A stretch of DNA of 64,000 nt from Macrocystis pyrifera (GCA_031763025.1 JASSKH010000022.1:12367581-12431580), one strand, 5' to 3'; shown: positions 1 to 10,800, counted from the first letter of the stretch. Notes: a model not told the origin generated them from the letters alone. A program made the numbers and translations.

Positions 1-35
1 ACAGCCCTTGGGAGATAGTTCGCTGGGTTGTTTTT

Positions 36-55
36 ATATATATATATATATATAT
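36..55. repeat. (TA)n microsatellite
   Basis: Short alternating TA run just before the tail of the first SINE copy. Confidence 0.9.
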
Positions 56-57
56 TC

Positions 58-333
58 ATAATCACTTTTACTTTCCAGCTTAACTCGTTTAAGGTTTTAC
101 CCTCGGTGATGTTCTGGATAAGCCTGGCTTGGTCACAGGTAGGTGTCGTCTCTTCTCCCCCCGGTACGTGCCTTCATTTTCATCGCGCATAGGATTTAGG
201 ATTCCCACTGCTCGTCGATTTTCATCGAATGTAGCCAACTCACGCTCTCGCGCTTTCCGTTATCAATGTTCATGCAAGAAAAAGTCCCTACGAGTATGCA
301 CTCGGTGAGACTTGAACCCACGAAATTGATCTT
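58..333 (-). mobile_element. tRNA-derived SINE, copy S1 (5' truncated)
   Basis: Minus-strand copy of the SINE family best seen at 2,011-2,355. The tail end (CACTTTTACTTTCCAG as read on plus), the internal body and the B-box-like part (GGTTCAAGTCTC on minus) are present. The homology stops at about 333, before the A-box half of the tRNA-like head, so the copy lacks its 5' end. The body carries several substitutions. Confidence 0.85.
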
Positions 334-429
334 AGGGTTAGGTGTGTCCAATATTTTCCCCAAGGTCAGTCGTTGCGTGAGGTGTGTAGAGCCTCTCATG
401 AAAATAACCTCATGAAAAAAAGGTATTTG

Positions 430-938
430 TTTGCAAGCAGCCGTGTCGAGTTGGCCGTTCTACCGCTCACTACGTGAGCTACACAGCAGTATACTGCTTT
501 TTTGCTTTGTTTTTTCGGGCGGGTCCGTCACAGCTGGCGATCGAGTTGGGCCGTTTGTGCGGGTTGGAGAAGCTTTACTCCGCACCAGGAGAACGATCGC
601 ATCATGTACTAGGTAGTGTGTACGGAAGGTACGTAAGAGGTAGTTGCATCATACCCCATTGCTGTGTCTGGAAGTGGCCACACCAAAAAATAAATCAACT
701 CATTGATGCTGTCATCCATATGCAAGAAAGTCCGCCTCTAAAGCGGTTCTTAGTATTAATAGGATGCAGTTCACCCTTCATGCAACTCGCCGAACACCTC
801 ACGGCGCTTCGCGCTTGGTGCAAACGATGCCTATCTGGTCGGTAAAAACCGTACGTGCTCCGTCCCTGCCATCTAGGGATGCGAGGGTCTATGGTCATAT
901 GACTACGGCCATGCACGATAATGAGTACACCCCCCCGC
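430..938 (+). mobile_element. Repeat element B, copy B1
   Basis: Diverged near-full copy of a ~540-bp dispersed element (reference copies 8,328-8,868 and 43,771-44,316). Orientation here: the end with GAGCTA lies left and the end with CATGCACGATAATGAGTACAC plus a C run lies right. No long ORF is conserved between copies, so it looks non-autonomous. The class is unknown. Confidence 0.75.
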
Positions 939-951
939 GCGCGCTTTGGTC

Positions 952-1000
952 TTACGACTACGGCCACGCATGACAATTAGTGCATCCCCTTCCCCCCCTA
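952..1000 (+). repeat. Second terminal fragment of element B
   Basis: The last ~45 bp of element B (ACTACGGCCACGCATGA... followed by a C run) occurs a second time directly behind copy B1. Terminal pieces are thus repeated in tandem. Confidence 0.6.
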
Positions 1001-1076
1001 TTAATAGCTATTTTCTTCGTCTGGGATGCGGACGGGCAGTCGTTCGAGAACTCCCTACGACGCTAACAGTGAGTGG

Positions 1077-1079
<3 letters not shown>

Positions 1080-1112
<33 letters not shown>

Positions 1113-1427
1113 CTTCATCACTTCTACTTTCCAGCCCACTCGTGGGAGGTTTTACCCTCGACGATCTTCTGGACAAGCCGTGGTCACACGTGTCGTCCCT
1201 TCTCCCCCCGGTACGTGCCTTTATTTTTTGTCGCGCATAGGGTTCAGCGTTCCCACTGCTCGTCGATTTTCATCGAATGTAGCTAACTCACGCTCTCGCG
1301 CTTTCCGCTAATCAATTTTTTATGCAAGAAAAAGTCCCTATGAGCATGCACTCGGTGAGACTTGAACCCACGAAATTGATCTTGACAGGCACGCGGACCA
1401 CCTACCAAGCCACCGGGGACGACGGCG
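1080..1427 (-). mobile_element. tRNA-derived SINE, copy S2 (near full length)
   Basis: Minus-strand copy with a poly(A) tail of ~32 bases (T run on plus at 1,080-1,112), full body and tRNA-like head ending near 1,427. B-box-like GGTTCAAGTCTC and A-box-like TGGCTTGGTAGG are both readable on minus. The long homogeneous tail suggests a fairly recent insertion. Confidence 0.93.
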
Positions 1428-1589
1428 GTACATACATACGTGTAGACCGGTGCACCTGGTATAAATGCAAGGGTTACATTGTCTGAATATACGAAGTCAG
1501 CTGTAAAATATCCGGACCACCTCAAGGATGTATCCTGTGTCCGTCATAGGTTGTAAAGCCGGTTCAACGTATGAATATACGGTAAACGA

Positions 1590-2322
1590 ACAAAAACATC
1601 ATCGTATTCATAAATATATTAAAAAAAAAAACAACAGCTTTGAGATCGAGGACTGCGTCGAAGCTCATATTTTTCCAAGCTGTGCGTGATACTTTTAATA
1701 ATAATGGTGATACTTCGATCGCGTGCACTGCGGGATTTATATATGGCCTCGCGTGCACGGTATACATCCCGTATATGAGAAAGACGAAATCTGAAGCTGC
1801 AGAATTCAAGAGTGTGTGGGTCTATATTAAAAAAAAACGTGTATGCCAACATCATTCAGTCGTCGACAAAGAGCCAACCAAAATGAACAAACCTAACATT
1901 AAAATTACTACATCTATTTAGCAGGATTAAGACACAACTAACACCTGATACAACCAACCCTGCACACCTCCACATGTTTTGCCATTCTCTGACGACGTAT
2001 GTATGCAGACCGGCGTCCCCGGTGACTTGGTAGGTGGTCCGCGTGCCTGTCAAGATCAATTTCGTGGGTTCAAGTCCCACCGAGTGCATGCTCATAGGGA
2101 CTTTTTCTTGCATAAAAAAATTGATAAGCGGAAAGCGCGAAAGCGTGAGTTGGCTACATTCGATGAAAATCGACGAGCAGTGGGAATGTTGAACCCTATG
2201 CGCGACAAAAAATAAAGGCACGTACCGGGGGGGAGAAGGGACGACACCTGTGACCACGGCTTGTCCAGAAGATCGTCGAGGGTAAAACCTCCAACGAGTG
2301 GGCTGGGAAGTAAAAGTGATGG

Positions 2323-2357
<35 letters not shown>

Positions 2358-2404
2358 CCCCCGCCTCCTGTTCTACCCACCATAAGTCCATCACTATAAC
2401 GTAG
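1590..2404 (+). repeat. Repeat element D, copy D1 (interrupted by SINE S3)
   Basis: About 430 bp of unique-looking sequence is shared with 3,540-3,985. Copy D1 is split at 2,010 by SINE S3 and resumes at 2,356 (CCTCCTG...CATCACTATAAC). A third, diverged reverse copy lies at 10,470-10,625. No conserved ORF seen. Confidence 0.85.
2011..2355 (+). mobile_element. tRNA-derived SINE, copy S3 (full length, with target-site duplication)
   Basis: Reference copy of the family. The head matches RNA polymerase III promoter boxes: A-box-like TGACTTGGTAGG (TGGCTTGGTAGG in copy 53,831) and B-box-like GGTTCAAGTCCC. A ~230-bp body and a poly(A) tail of ~31 bases follow. It is flanked by AGACC at 2,007-2,011 and 2,355-2,359, and the uninterrupted target exists in element D at 3,937-3,945. 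This is the signature of LINE-mediated retroposition of a tRNA-derived SINE. No coding capacity. Confidence 0.95.
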
Positions 2405-3095
2405 TGAGTGGTGCACCGTATCTCAGGTGCCTGTATTTGCTTGCTATAACAAACATAATTGTACATCGTGCCGTATCAAGCGTGGTAGGATCTGCCAGCG
2501 TATGGCTCGTGACCCTATATCACGGAGGCACCGAGAAGTAGGTTTCTCGTTCCCATTTTCCCCAAATCTGAAAGTCGAGGAACAAATGGGATGAGGGGGC
2601 GAGGACCAAGCGAAACGTAGAAAACATGCCGACTGCTGTGGCAGACGTTATGCGTGCTTCGTTAGACGAAAGCGTATGGTAACTACGGTGGGGGGCGGGC
2701 TGCGGTATCTGAGAAAATATAGTGTAGGAGACCACCTACATAAACGCTCCGCCTTTGTCGCCCCTCAAGCACGACATAAGCGTATGTTAGTTCCGGAATA
2801 ACCGCACGGAGACACGCTACAACACTGCGTGCCGACAACCAGGTAAACGCGGTCCGAGTGCATCACACCGCGATCGCATACCTCAGTGTGTATCACCGTC
2901 GGAGGCGTCCGGAAAATCGTACACGACGTTCCCACGGGACAACCAACGGTAGCAGAACCCCTATTCAACTAGGCTACAAGTTTGGGGACAATAAGGAATA
3001 GAAGGCACCCGCAAAAAGGATACGCATCAAACGAGCGACGACATTGAGATAAGAGAAGGGTCAACAAGTATGGGTGTGATCTCATGCCGCAGCAG
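2405..3095. other. No recognisable feature
   Basis: About 700 bp with no repeat copy, splice-consistent exon or convincing ORF that I can see. Confidence 0.5.
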
Positions 3096-3540
3096 AGAGA
3101 GGCCTCATTGATCCCAAACTATATACGAATTAACGTACGACGCGATGTTACAACAGTAATCTGGACCAGAAAAGAGGGGACGCCAGCAGGGTGGATCCCT
3201 TTTCGGGAAAGCCTCCTTGTTGTATGGGGAGACAGTGATTGAGTATCACTCCGTGAGCGATATCGCAGCTCTACAACAGCACGACAAAGTAGAAAGAGGC
3301 TAGGAAAAAACAGACCATCCCGCCCGCCCATCGTTGGTAGCGAGGTGTACCGTCGACAACATCAGTTTTGTTAGTGTTTATTTTACCGGGGTACCTACTC
3401 TCTGCGACGAGGTGCCGCGTTGATTGCCAGATAACGAACGCGGGAGTAGTAACCCTGGGTGAGAGTCTCCGGCTGGTCGCAGCAGGAGACCTCATTGATC
3501 CCGTACTATATACGAATTAACGTACGACGCGATGTTACAG
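3096..3540. repeat. Direct repeat of ~50 bp flanking a 330-bp spacer
   Basis: The stretch containing CTCATTGATCCC, CTATATACGAATTAACG and GCGATGTTACA at ~3,103-3,153 recurs at ~3,490-3,540, immediately before element D copy D2. The two repeats differ at only a few bases. Possible remnant of a larger element or a local duplication. Confidence 0.7.
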
Positions 3541-3985
3541 CAGTATTCATAAATACATTAAAAACAACAGCTTTGACACCGAGGACTGCGTCGAAGCTCA
3601 TATTTTTCCAAGCTGTGCGTGATACTTTTAATAATAGTGACACTTCGATCGCGTGCACTGCGGGATTTATATATGGCCTCGTGCACGGTATACATCCCGT
3701 ATATGAGAAAGACGAAATCTGAAGCTGCAGAATTCAAGAAGAGTGTGTGGGTCTATATTAAAAAAAACGTGTATACCAACATCATTCAGTCGTCGACAAA
3801 GAGCCAACCAAAATGAACAAACCTAACATTAAAATTACTACAGCTATTTAGCAGGATTAAGACACAACAAACACCTGACACAACCAACCCTACACACCTC
3901 CACATGTTCTGCCATTCTCTGACGACGTATGTATGCAGACCCCCACCTCCTGCTCTACCCACCATAAGTCCATCACTATAACCAG
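3540..3985 (+). repeat. Repeat element D, copy D2 (empty SINE site)
   Basis: Uninterrupted copy of element D. At 3,937-3,945 it preserves the target into which SINE S3 inserted in copy D1. Small indels separate the copies (for example two extra codon-sized insertions near 3,737). Confidence 0.85.
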
Positions 3986-4102
3986 CCGTGCATAGTGACA
4001 CCCCCCCCCCCCCTGCCACAACCACGGCCATATATAAATATAAACCGTAGACCAATCTCCACCAAAAGCGGAAGGAACGGTACGGCACCCCCCCCCCCCC
4101 CC

Positions 4103-4207
4103 TCGGTGAAAACCCGACGTGCTCCGTCCCGGCATTGTAGGGATACGAGGGTCTATGGTCATACGACTACGGCCATGCATGATAATGAGTACACCCTCCC
4201 CCCCCAG
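4103..4207 (+). repeat. Element B terminal fragment, copy B2
   Basis: About 100 bp of the C-run end of element B (GTGCTCCGTCCCGGCATTG through ATGATAATGAGTACAC), bracketed by C runs at 4,001-4,013 and 4,088-4,102. Confidence 0.8.
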
Positions 4208-4515
4208 GTCAATGACGAAGGCAGGCAACGAATGAATACCCCCCCCTCCTCCCAATTACGCGAAACTGCTGTATGTAGTACTTCTCTGCTGTGCTCCGAA
4301 AACTACAAATCAATATATCGCCGTGAAAAAACGAAGGAGACAAGAGGAGCGAGGCCACGCATGGAGGCAAAAGAGCGAGCATCCCCAGTCCCTTTCCCCT
4401 ACCGTTCTGCCTGCTCATACGGGTCCCTTCATGGGGCTAAACACCCACATCCCTTTACCCTTTCGGAGCTTCAGAGGCCAACATCCACGAAAACACTGAC
4501 GATTACAGGGTCGGC

Positions 4516-4556
4516 AACGCGTACGTACGCGTACGTACGTACGTACGTACGTACGT
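4516..4556. repeat. (ACGT)n simple repeat
   Basis: Self-complementary ACGT/CGTA run; shorter CGTACGTA runs recur elsewhere in the window. Confidence 0.95.
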
Positions 4557-4588
4557 TCCAGTTCGGCGATGGCCAAGGCTCCCGTTAG

Positions 4589-4705
4589 GGTGGGGGGGTA
4601 CTCATGTCATGCATGGCCGTATCCGTATGACCATAGACCCTCGCATCCCTACATTGCCGGGGCGGAACACGCCGGGTTTTCACCGACCACGCAGGCGTTG
4701 GCGTA
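4589..4705 (-). repeat. Element B terminal fragment, copy B3
   Basis: G run followed by the GTACTC-ATGCATGGCCGTA terminus of element B, in opposite orientation to B2, ~380 bp away. Confidence 0.8.
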
Positions 4706-5085
4706 GGGAGGGTGAATTCTTGCGGCCTTTATTTCACCGGCTCAAGGCCGCTCGCCCTAATTAAAGGTGACCAAAACCCGCCCGTGAAAAGAGGGGTCAA
4801 CCCGTACGCATAGCTCGAGCCGGGTCCGGCTGTGGACTTCGAGGATAATGCACTCAGCTACATGCCGTACGGTCTACTGGCGTAGAAACCACCGGTAAAT
4901 GGCGTTTTTTTAGCGTATGACGGGGAAATTCGAGTGGAACACGTTTCGATTTCCGAAACAGAGACCCTAGGTTGACAGCTATAGAACTAACCATCCCCCA
5001 CAGTAGAAGTACCGGATGTACACTGTAACCAACGACAACACGCGGCTAGTAATAGCACGGTGCTATGATACGGACGTGATACGGA

Positions 5086-5175
5086 CGCAAGCAAGCAAAG
5101 CAAGCAAGCAAAGCAAGCAAAGCAAGCAAGTACGCGACCAAGCAAAGCAAAGCAAGCAAGCAAAGCAAAGCAAGA
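5086..5175. repeat. (AAGC)n-type simple repeat
   Basis: Irregular array of AAGC and AAAGC units. It translates to Ser/Lys/Gln-rich or Leu/Ala/Cys-rich repeats and is not a gene. Confidence 0.95.
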
Positions 5176-5790
5176 CTCCATGCAAAATAGGCGAGCAGCA
5201 CTACAACAACAGTGGGAAAACAAAAACAAAAGCAAGCGAACCTGGTCGTCGATACCGGTAGTCCAACAGCCAGCGTTGGCAACCCATAGTATTCCCTCGA
5301 CATCCATTATTCGGACCAACCAACAATCGTGAGCGCACATAAACTAGTACAGAAATCCGAATCAAAGTACCCCAATATTAATAGCCAGCGTCAAGAAAGC
5401 ACAAGACTGCACCTCAGGCGACAACACTATTTCTATAACAAAAACGCCAACATAAATCAGAAACCCCTACGTAAAATAAGCAAGTTGCATCATCCCCAAG
5501 GTAATCGTTGAACCGTCATAGTGCGTACAGCTAAAACACATTCGATGGGTCGTACATGGTCTTGAGAGAGCTACTATACATACTTCGGGTCATGCCTGCG
5601 TGAGACCAGCAAAAAACTTTACCGCTAGCTGCTGGTGGGACATACACATTAAAGACAAACGTTTCACGGCTTCCACGCATCACGTGCCGAGCGCTGGGAG
5701 AGTGGAACGCGTTGGGTCGAGCGCTTTCGCGCGACGACACTATATTTCTCAGTATTTTTCTCGTCTCATATACATTTTCGTGCCTGCTGG
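5176..5790. other. No recognisable feature
   Basis: Nothing supported here except a TATTAATA word at 5,376. Confidence 0.5.
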
Positions 5791-5796
5791 ACTGCT

Positions 5797-6114
5797 CATC
5801 ACTTTTACTTTCCAGCTTGACTCGTAGAAGGTTTTTAATACCCTCAGCGATCTTCTGGACAAGCCGTGGTCACAGGTGTCGTCCCTTCTCCCCCCCGGTA
5901 CATGCCTCCATTTTTGGTCGCGCATAGGGTTCAGCATTCCCACTGCTCGTCGATTTTCATCGAATGTACAGCTAACTCACGCTCTCGCGCTTTCCGCCGA
6001 TCATTTTTTTCATGCAAGAAAAAGTCCCTACAAGCATGCACTCGGTGAGACTCGGACCGACGAAATTGATCTTGATAGGCACGCGGACCACCTACCACGC
6101 CACCGAGGACGCCG
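5797..6114 (-). mobile_element. tRNA-derived SINE, copy S4
   Basis: Minus-strand copy with head and body but little poly(A). Relative to S2/S3 it has small insertions at 5,833-5,845 and 5,967-5,970. It is older than S2, S3 and S7 by divergence and tail loss. Confidence 0.9.
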
Positions 6115-6514
6115 GCTACTTGGACCATGCCAACACTGCGGTGCTCAATAGTTCGGTAGGGTATATACGCTGGTGGGTACTCAGGTACTAGCCGAGCGAC
6201 CGGTCCCTCCAACGTCGACTAAGAATGTTCAGCCAGTAAAAAAATCCAACCTAAAAAATTGACCAATCAGAAACTGCGGGTACGACATGTCTTTACTCGT
6301 GTACCCACCCGAGTGCCTATCCGGGTACCTACAGTACCCGAGTAGTACCCAAGCAGCCAGGTTTGGTACCCGTGCATCCGAGAGTGGATACCCTACTAAA
6401 GCACACCGTTGAATATTTTGTTTTAGATTTCCACATGCTGCGGTGAATGCTTCTCTTCTCACGTAGTCCGCCGGGGTGTTGTTCATTCCGCGGCCACCAT
6501 TTCTAATGCCTGGT

Positions 6515-6563
<49 letters not shown>
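6515..6563. repeat. 49-base G homopolymer
   Basis: Uninterrupted G run ~60 bp beyond the stop codon of the EsV-1-7 gene (C run on that gene's strand). Long G/C homopolymers recur throughout this window, often next to element B. Confidence 0.95.
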
Positions 6564-6564
<1 letters not shown>

Positions 6565-6622
6565 TTTCTTTCTGGCCTTCGTCCGTCGGACGCTCCTTCC
6601 TTTCCGCGGCCGCCACCGCTTC

Positions 6623-8222
6623 TCATGTTTTTCTTGCTTTCTTCTTCTTCGGCTGGCCGTAGTTGTTCTTCACGTCCACCATGTCCGCATCCTTGTGCTC
6701 CTTGCAGAAGACGCCCTTTCCCCCCGCCTTTCCCCACACGGGCTGGCGCCTGCACTCAGGGTTCGCGCAGCGAGGGTGTCGAACGTTGACCATACCCTCC
6801 GCCTTGTGGCTAGCACAGAAAGACGCCCTAGTGGCTCCCCCTTCCCACCCGTACGACGGGATGCGGTCGCACGAAGGGTCCTCGCAGCGCTTACTCACCA
6901 CATTCACCATCCCGGGTTCCTTATGCTTCGCGCAAAAGGCCGCCGGGGACCCGCGCAAGGCGAAGCACGGGGTCAGGCGGCACTCCGGACCCCGGCAGCG
7001 ACTAATGTTCAGGTTCGTCATACCCTCCTCCTTGTGCAAGGAGCAGCTCATCCGCTTGCCTCCCCTGAACCCGAACGACGGGCTGCGGGTGCACCCCTTC
7101 GCGGCCTCACAGACCCGCATCTTCTCCATCCCGGGGAGCCTGTGCGCCGCGCAGTACTTGGAAGCTTTTCCTTTGTCACCCTCGAGCCGGAAAGACGGGA
7201 TCAGCGTGCAGCCTTCCCGCTCGCAGCGGCGAGACGTGATGTCCACCTGCCCGGCGGCCTTGTGCGAGGCGCACCTAGTCGCCCGCGCGTCCCCGATGCA
7301 CCCGAACGAAGGCCGTCGCGAACACCCCCCCTCGAAAGAGCAGGTCCGCATCCTTCCGGCCACGACGTGGCCGGGGCCCGTATCCTCCGAGCAATCGAGC
7401 ACCTTGCTCCCTTTCTTCCTCCTCGAACGGGGGGAGGGCTTTCGTCGGCTCGGCGCGCGCCGGGTCAGGGGGGGGGGGAGCCGTCGGCGGCGGCGCCGGG
7501 AGCAGCTCGGACGCCGAAGCTGCAGCAGCGCCCTGCAATCGCACGTCGCTCTCGGCCCAGTCGTCGGGCGGCGCGATCCCAACGGCTGGGCGAGATACCC
7601 CGACGGCTGGGGGAAACACTCCAACGGCTGGAGGATATACCCCGACGGTTACTTTTTCTGCGACCGGAGGGGCGATTCCCACCGCCGGCGAGGGGAAAAC
7701 AATGCCCAACTCCGCCGGGCGTGCAATCTCGACAGCCGCCTCCGCCGCCGTCATCTCCACTGCCGCAGCCGCCGCCGCCACCGCCGCAGCCGCAACCGCC
7801 TGGGTTGAACGGTCCAAAGTTGCGGCGGCCAAGTAGCTTTGAGGGGCTGGACACTCGCGGGAGAAAAAGAGGCCATCCGACTGGCCGCAGTCGGCCGGCG
7901 ATTCTCCGCCGACACCCTCATGACGGAAAGCCGACGCAGGCGCGGGCGCAGGCGAAAGTGCAGGTGCAGCAGCGGCGCCCGACCCCACCACCACCTGGGG
8001 CGGGTCCAGTAGCGGGGGAGGGAATTGGTAGCCCTGTTCGGGTACGTACTCGCGGGGCGAGTCCGGCTTCACCTCCACTCTAGGCGGCCTGTCGTCTACA
8101 TCTGGCGCCATCCCCGTCGCGATGAAACTGTGCTCACCGCTTGCTGCGCCACTTGTTTCCTCTGCGTCCCGCCGGGATTCGCAAAGACGGTGCGATTCTC
8201 GCTTGATCCGACCAGTCGACAA
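6623..8222 (-). CDS. EsV-1-7 repeat protein (six Cys/His motifs); N-terminal frame uncertain
   Basis: The C-terminal part (about 7,360 down to 6,623) carries six tandem copies of a motif with spacing C-x4/5-C-x15-18-C-x2-H, each followed by a segment like KAEGMVNV. This matches the EsV-1-7 family, which includes IMMEDIATE UPRIGHT of Ectocarpus, a regulator of basal filament development. The four conserved residues probably bind a metal. The protein ends PKKKKARKT, a plausible nuclear-localisation signal. Two overlapping minus-strand frames are open: one (333 codons from 7,624) contains the repeats; the other (from 8,222 to 7,275) is an Ala/Pro-rich disordered sequence with repeats like PPAVGV. 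They overlap at 7,275-7,624, which includes an 11-base C run at 7,469-7,479. A short intron or a homopolymer indel could join them, making 8,222 the true start. Function beyond the family is unknown. Confidence 0.85.
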
Positions 8223-8327
8223 CAGCGTGATAGAGGCAAGGGGGGCAGCAGGGCCACCGCCGTCGCGCTGCTCCGGAGTGGCCAGACCTGCAAAAGAGGT
8301 AGTGTCGAGATGGTGGGGGGGGAAGCG

Positions 8328-8868
8328 TGGGGGGGGGGGGGGGGGGGGTACTCGATAGGAGAGATGTACTCATTATCGTGCATGGCCGTAGTCATATGGC
8401 CACAGACCCGCGCATCCCTACAATGCCGGGACGGAGCATGCTGAATTTTCACCGACCAGGCAGACATAGCTTGCACCAAGCGCGAAGCGCCGTGAGGAGT
8501 CCGGCGAGTTGCATGAAGGGTGGGCTGCATCCTACTAAGCACCGCTCGAGAGACGGATTTGCATATGGATGACAGCTTCAATGAGTTAGTTTAATTTCCG
8601 GTGTAACCACTTCCAGAGACAGCAATGGGAGTACTATGTAACTGCCTCTTGAGTGCCTTACCATAAACACTACCTGGTACGTGATACGATCATTCCCCTT
8701 GTGCGGAATGAAGGTTCTCCACCTCGCACAAACGATCTAAATTCGACGACCAGCTGTAACCAACCGCCAGAAAAAAAACGGTACCCTGGTTGTCTAGCTC
8801 AAGTAGTGAGCGGCATGTTTTACAGTATCGTTGTCAACCGACGCCAACCCAACCTATATAATAGAGGG
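8328..8868 (-). mobile_element. Repeat element B, copy B4 (reference full length)
   Basis: Begins with a G run and GTACTCATTATCGTGCATGG and ends at AACCCAACCTATATAATAG. It lies ~105 bp upstream of the EsV-1-7 start candidate. Inside it, at 8,671, the word TACCTGGTA sits where the copies at 11,990 and 43,980 lack 7 bp. No conserved ORF. Confidence 0.88.
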
Positions 8869-9130
8869 AGGGGAGGGGGGGGGGTATTAATGTCCTGCGT
8901 GGCCGTAGTCGTAATGACAATATACTCTGGCGCCCCTGTATATAAATGCCGGGATGGAGCACGTCGTGTTTTCACCGACCAGGCAGACATTTGCTTGCAC
9001 CAAGCGCGAAGCGTGGCGAGGTCTTCGACGAGTGGCGTAAAAAGGGTGAGAGCTGCATCGAGCTACAAAGAAGAGCCGCTTGTGAGGCGGAGTTTCTTGC
9101 GTATGGACAACAGCGTCGGGGGGTGGTGGG
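8869..9130 (-). mobile_element. Repeat element B, copy B5 (3' truncated, head-to-tail with B4)
   Basis: Starts at the G run at the end of B4 and reproduces the first ~250 bp of the element in the same orientation, then ends in another G run at ~9,118-9,145. Confidence 0.82.
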
Positions 9131-9240
9131 GGTGGGGGGGGGGGGAGGGGTTGCGTCACAGCTCCTTCAGGGCGGCACCCACGTTCAAGACAAAACACAA
9201 CTACTCGAAAATAGAGGTAGGTCACTCTTGCAGTGTAATA

Positions 9241-9344
9241 TTACGGGGGACCACAGTTAACAGGACCAAATATTGTTAACAAAAATAGGTAAATATAAAG
9301 GTTTTTATGTGTACCATAGGTCCTACTAACTATGGACCCCCGTA
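9241..9344. mobile_element. MITE family A, copy A1
   Basis: ~105-bp inverted-repeat element with ends TTACGGGGGACC and GACCCCCGTAG, bracketed by TA. Interior is AT-rich (TTGTTAACAAAAATAGG). No coding capacity. Confidence 0.92.
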
Positions 9345-9779
9345 GTAGTAGTAGTAAAAAGTTCAGTAACCTCTGTAGGACAGCACCCCCGTTGCGAGAA
9401 GTAGACTGAGCTATACGTGCTTCTGTGCAGTGCCGTAGCAGAAACAGTTAATTCTTGTTTCGCCCTAATGATTGGCGAGGTGCTTTTGGTACCAGCGGGA
9501 AATATTGGCAGCAGCAGCAGTAGCAGCGTTAACGTAGACTTTATCGGCACACGAAGAAGCGCCGTTCGTCGTCCGTCCGCACAGGGAAACAATGGAGTAA
9601 TATCGAGCAGATGCTAGGGCTGGGCCCTGGTGGCTCCAGTCAGTGCAGCATGCGCTGGCTGCGAAGGAGCGGTGCAAATGCGGGAGCAGGACGATATTAA
9701 GCCACACTTCCTCGGGATAGCAAAGCAACGCGCAGACACGGGGTACACCATCCGTACAACGACATCAGAGGTACAACAA

Positions 9780-9780
<1 letters not shown>
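9345..9780. other. No supported gene
   Basis: Runs of AGT and AGC trinucleotides; no consistent exon or repeat-family copy found. Confidence 0.5.

Positions 9781-9785
<5 letters not shown>

Positions 9786-9815
<30 letters not shown>
9786..9815. repeat. (CAG)n microsatellite
   Basis: About nine CAG units within a wider CAA/CAG-rich stretch. It reads as poly-Ser, poly-Gln or poly-Cys depending on frame, with no sign of a real gene around it. Confidence 0.95.
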
Positions 9816-9816
<1 letters not shown>

Positions 9817-9999
9817 GCAACAACAGCAGTAGTTCAACAGCACCCACGCGTCACGCTCTGACCTTTCGTGACAGCCACGGTGCCTTCGTGGTTGCGTGTG
9901 TGCAGTGTTCACCTCCACGTCCGACTTGAAAATCAAAATCAACTAAACATCGTCGAACCTACCCCGCCATATACATAGGAACGCCTTACAATGTTTCCC

Positions 10000-10065
10000 C
10001 CTTTTCAACTTGCGACACCCCCGGGTTTCAAGCCGACCACATCCCGGAGGGGGACCTTGTGTTTT
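10000..10065 (+). repeat. Dispersed ~65-bp repeat F, copy 1
   Basis: CTTTTCAACTTGCGACACCC...ACATCCCG-AGGGG-ACCTTGT recurs at 17,440-17,512 with a small indel. GGGAT/CGGGA-rich sequence follows to ~10,205. Confidence 0.75.
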
Positions 10066-10469
10066 GTACGGGATCTAGCCACTACGGGATTCGACGGGAT
10101 TGTTCGTGCGGGATCCGGCCACCGCGGTGCTCCCCAGGACAGGATGCAGCCACGACGGGACAAATCCCGCGGGAAAAGTCCCGAGGAGTGCCCTCAAACT
10201 ATTCCTTACGTCACCGGGAATTGAATTATTTTGCGCTGTATACCAGGTTCACAGTACCGCAGTACGAGCAGCATATTTCTTGTTCGCAGAAACAAAAACA
10301 CAGGGAGAAAAAAAATAGCAGACACACATCGTAATTGAACTCGGAACCTGAAGCGAGCACGTACCCTGTCATAGTTCCCCAATCTGCGGGGGAGGGTGAT
10401 GGGCGTTTATTAGGAACCATGCGTCAGCGGGATTGTACATTAACCATTTTCACTATTCACGGGATTCGG

Positions 10470-10625
10470 GACACAATGTCAGCTTCAGATTTTGTCTTCC
10501 TCACGCACGGACTGAATACCCTGCATGAGGCAACACAAAACCCGTAGCACGCACGATGGAAGTATGACACACAGCTTGAAACGATGAGCTTCGACGAAAT
10601 CCTCCATGTCACACCTGCTGTTGAT
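10470..10625 (-). repeat. Repeat element D, copy D3 (diverged, reverse)
   Basis: Reverse-orientation relative of D: TCTGAAGCTG/GACGAAATCTG and the region corresponding to CGTCGAAGCTCAT are recognisable. Heavily diverged from D1 and D2. Confidence 0.65.
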
Positions 10626-10659
10626 CTGGTAATTATATACATATCCTGAACTCCTGAGG

Positions 10660-10800
10660 GACGCCTTTGTGCGAGAACGGGATATATGTATACTTGCGCG
10701 GGACTCGCTTGTCCGGGCAGGCAATTTAATCCTTTCGGTGGCCGCGGGAACGGGATACAAGAATTTGCGCGGGACTCCTTTGTGCGGGAGCGGGGTTTCA
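10660..10800. repeat. Imperfect tandem repeat rich in GCGGGACTC
   Basis: Two to three units containing TTGCGCGGGACTC and GTGCGGGA-CGGG. Repeat class unknown. Confidence 0.6.

Noticed and set aside
4516..4556. (ACGT)n run as a regulatory palindrome
   Set aside because: Simple repeat; no gene nearby to regulate.
6476..8083. 535-codon plus-strand open frame
   Set aside because: It is the antisense of the EsV-1-7 gene, begins in the 49-base G run and is Arg/Pro-rich, as expected for a GC-rich shadow frame.
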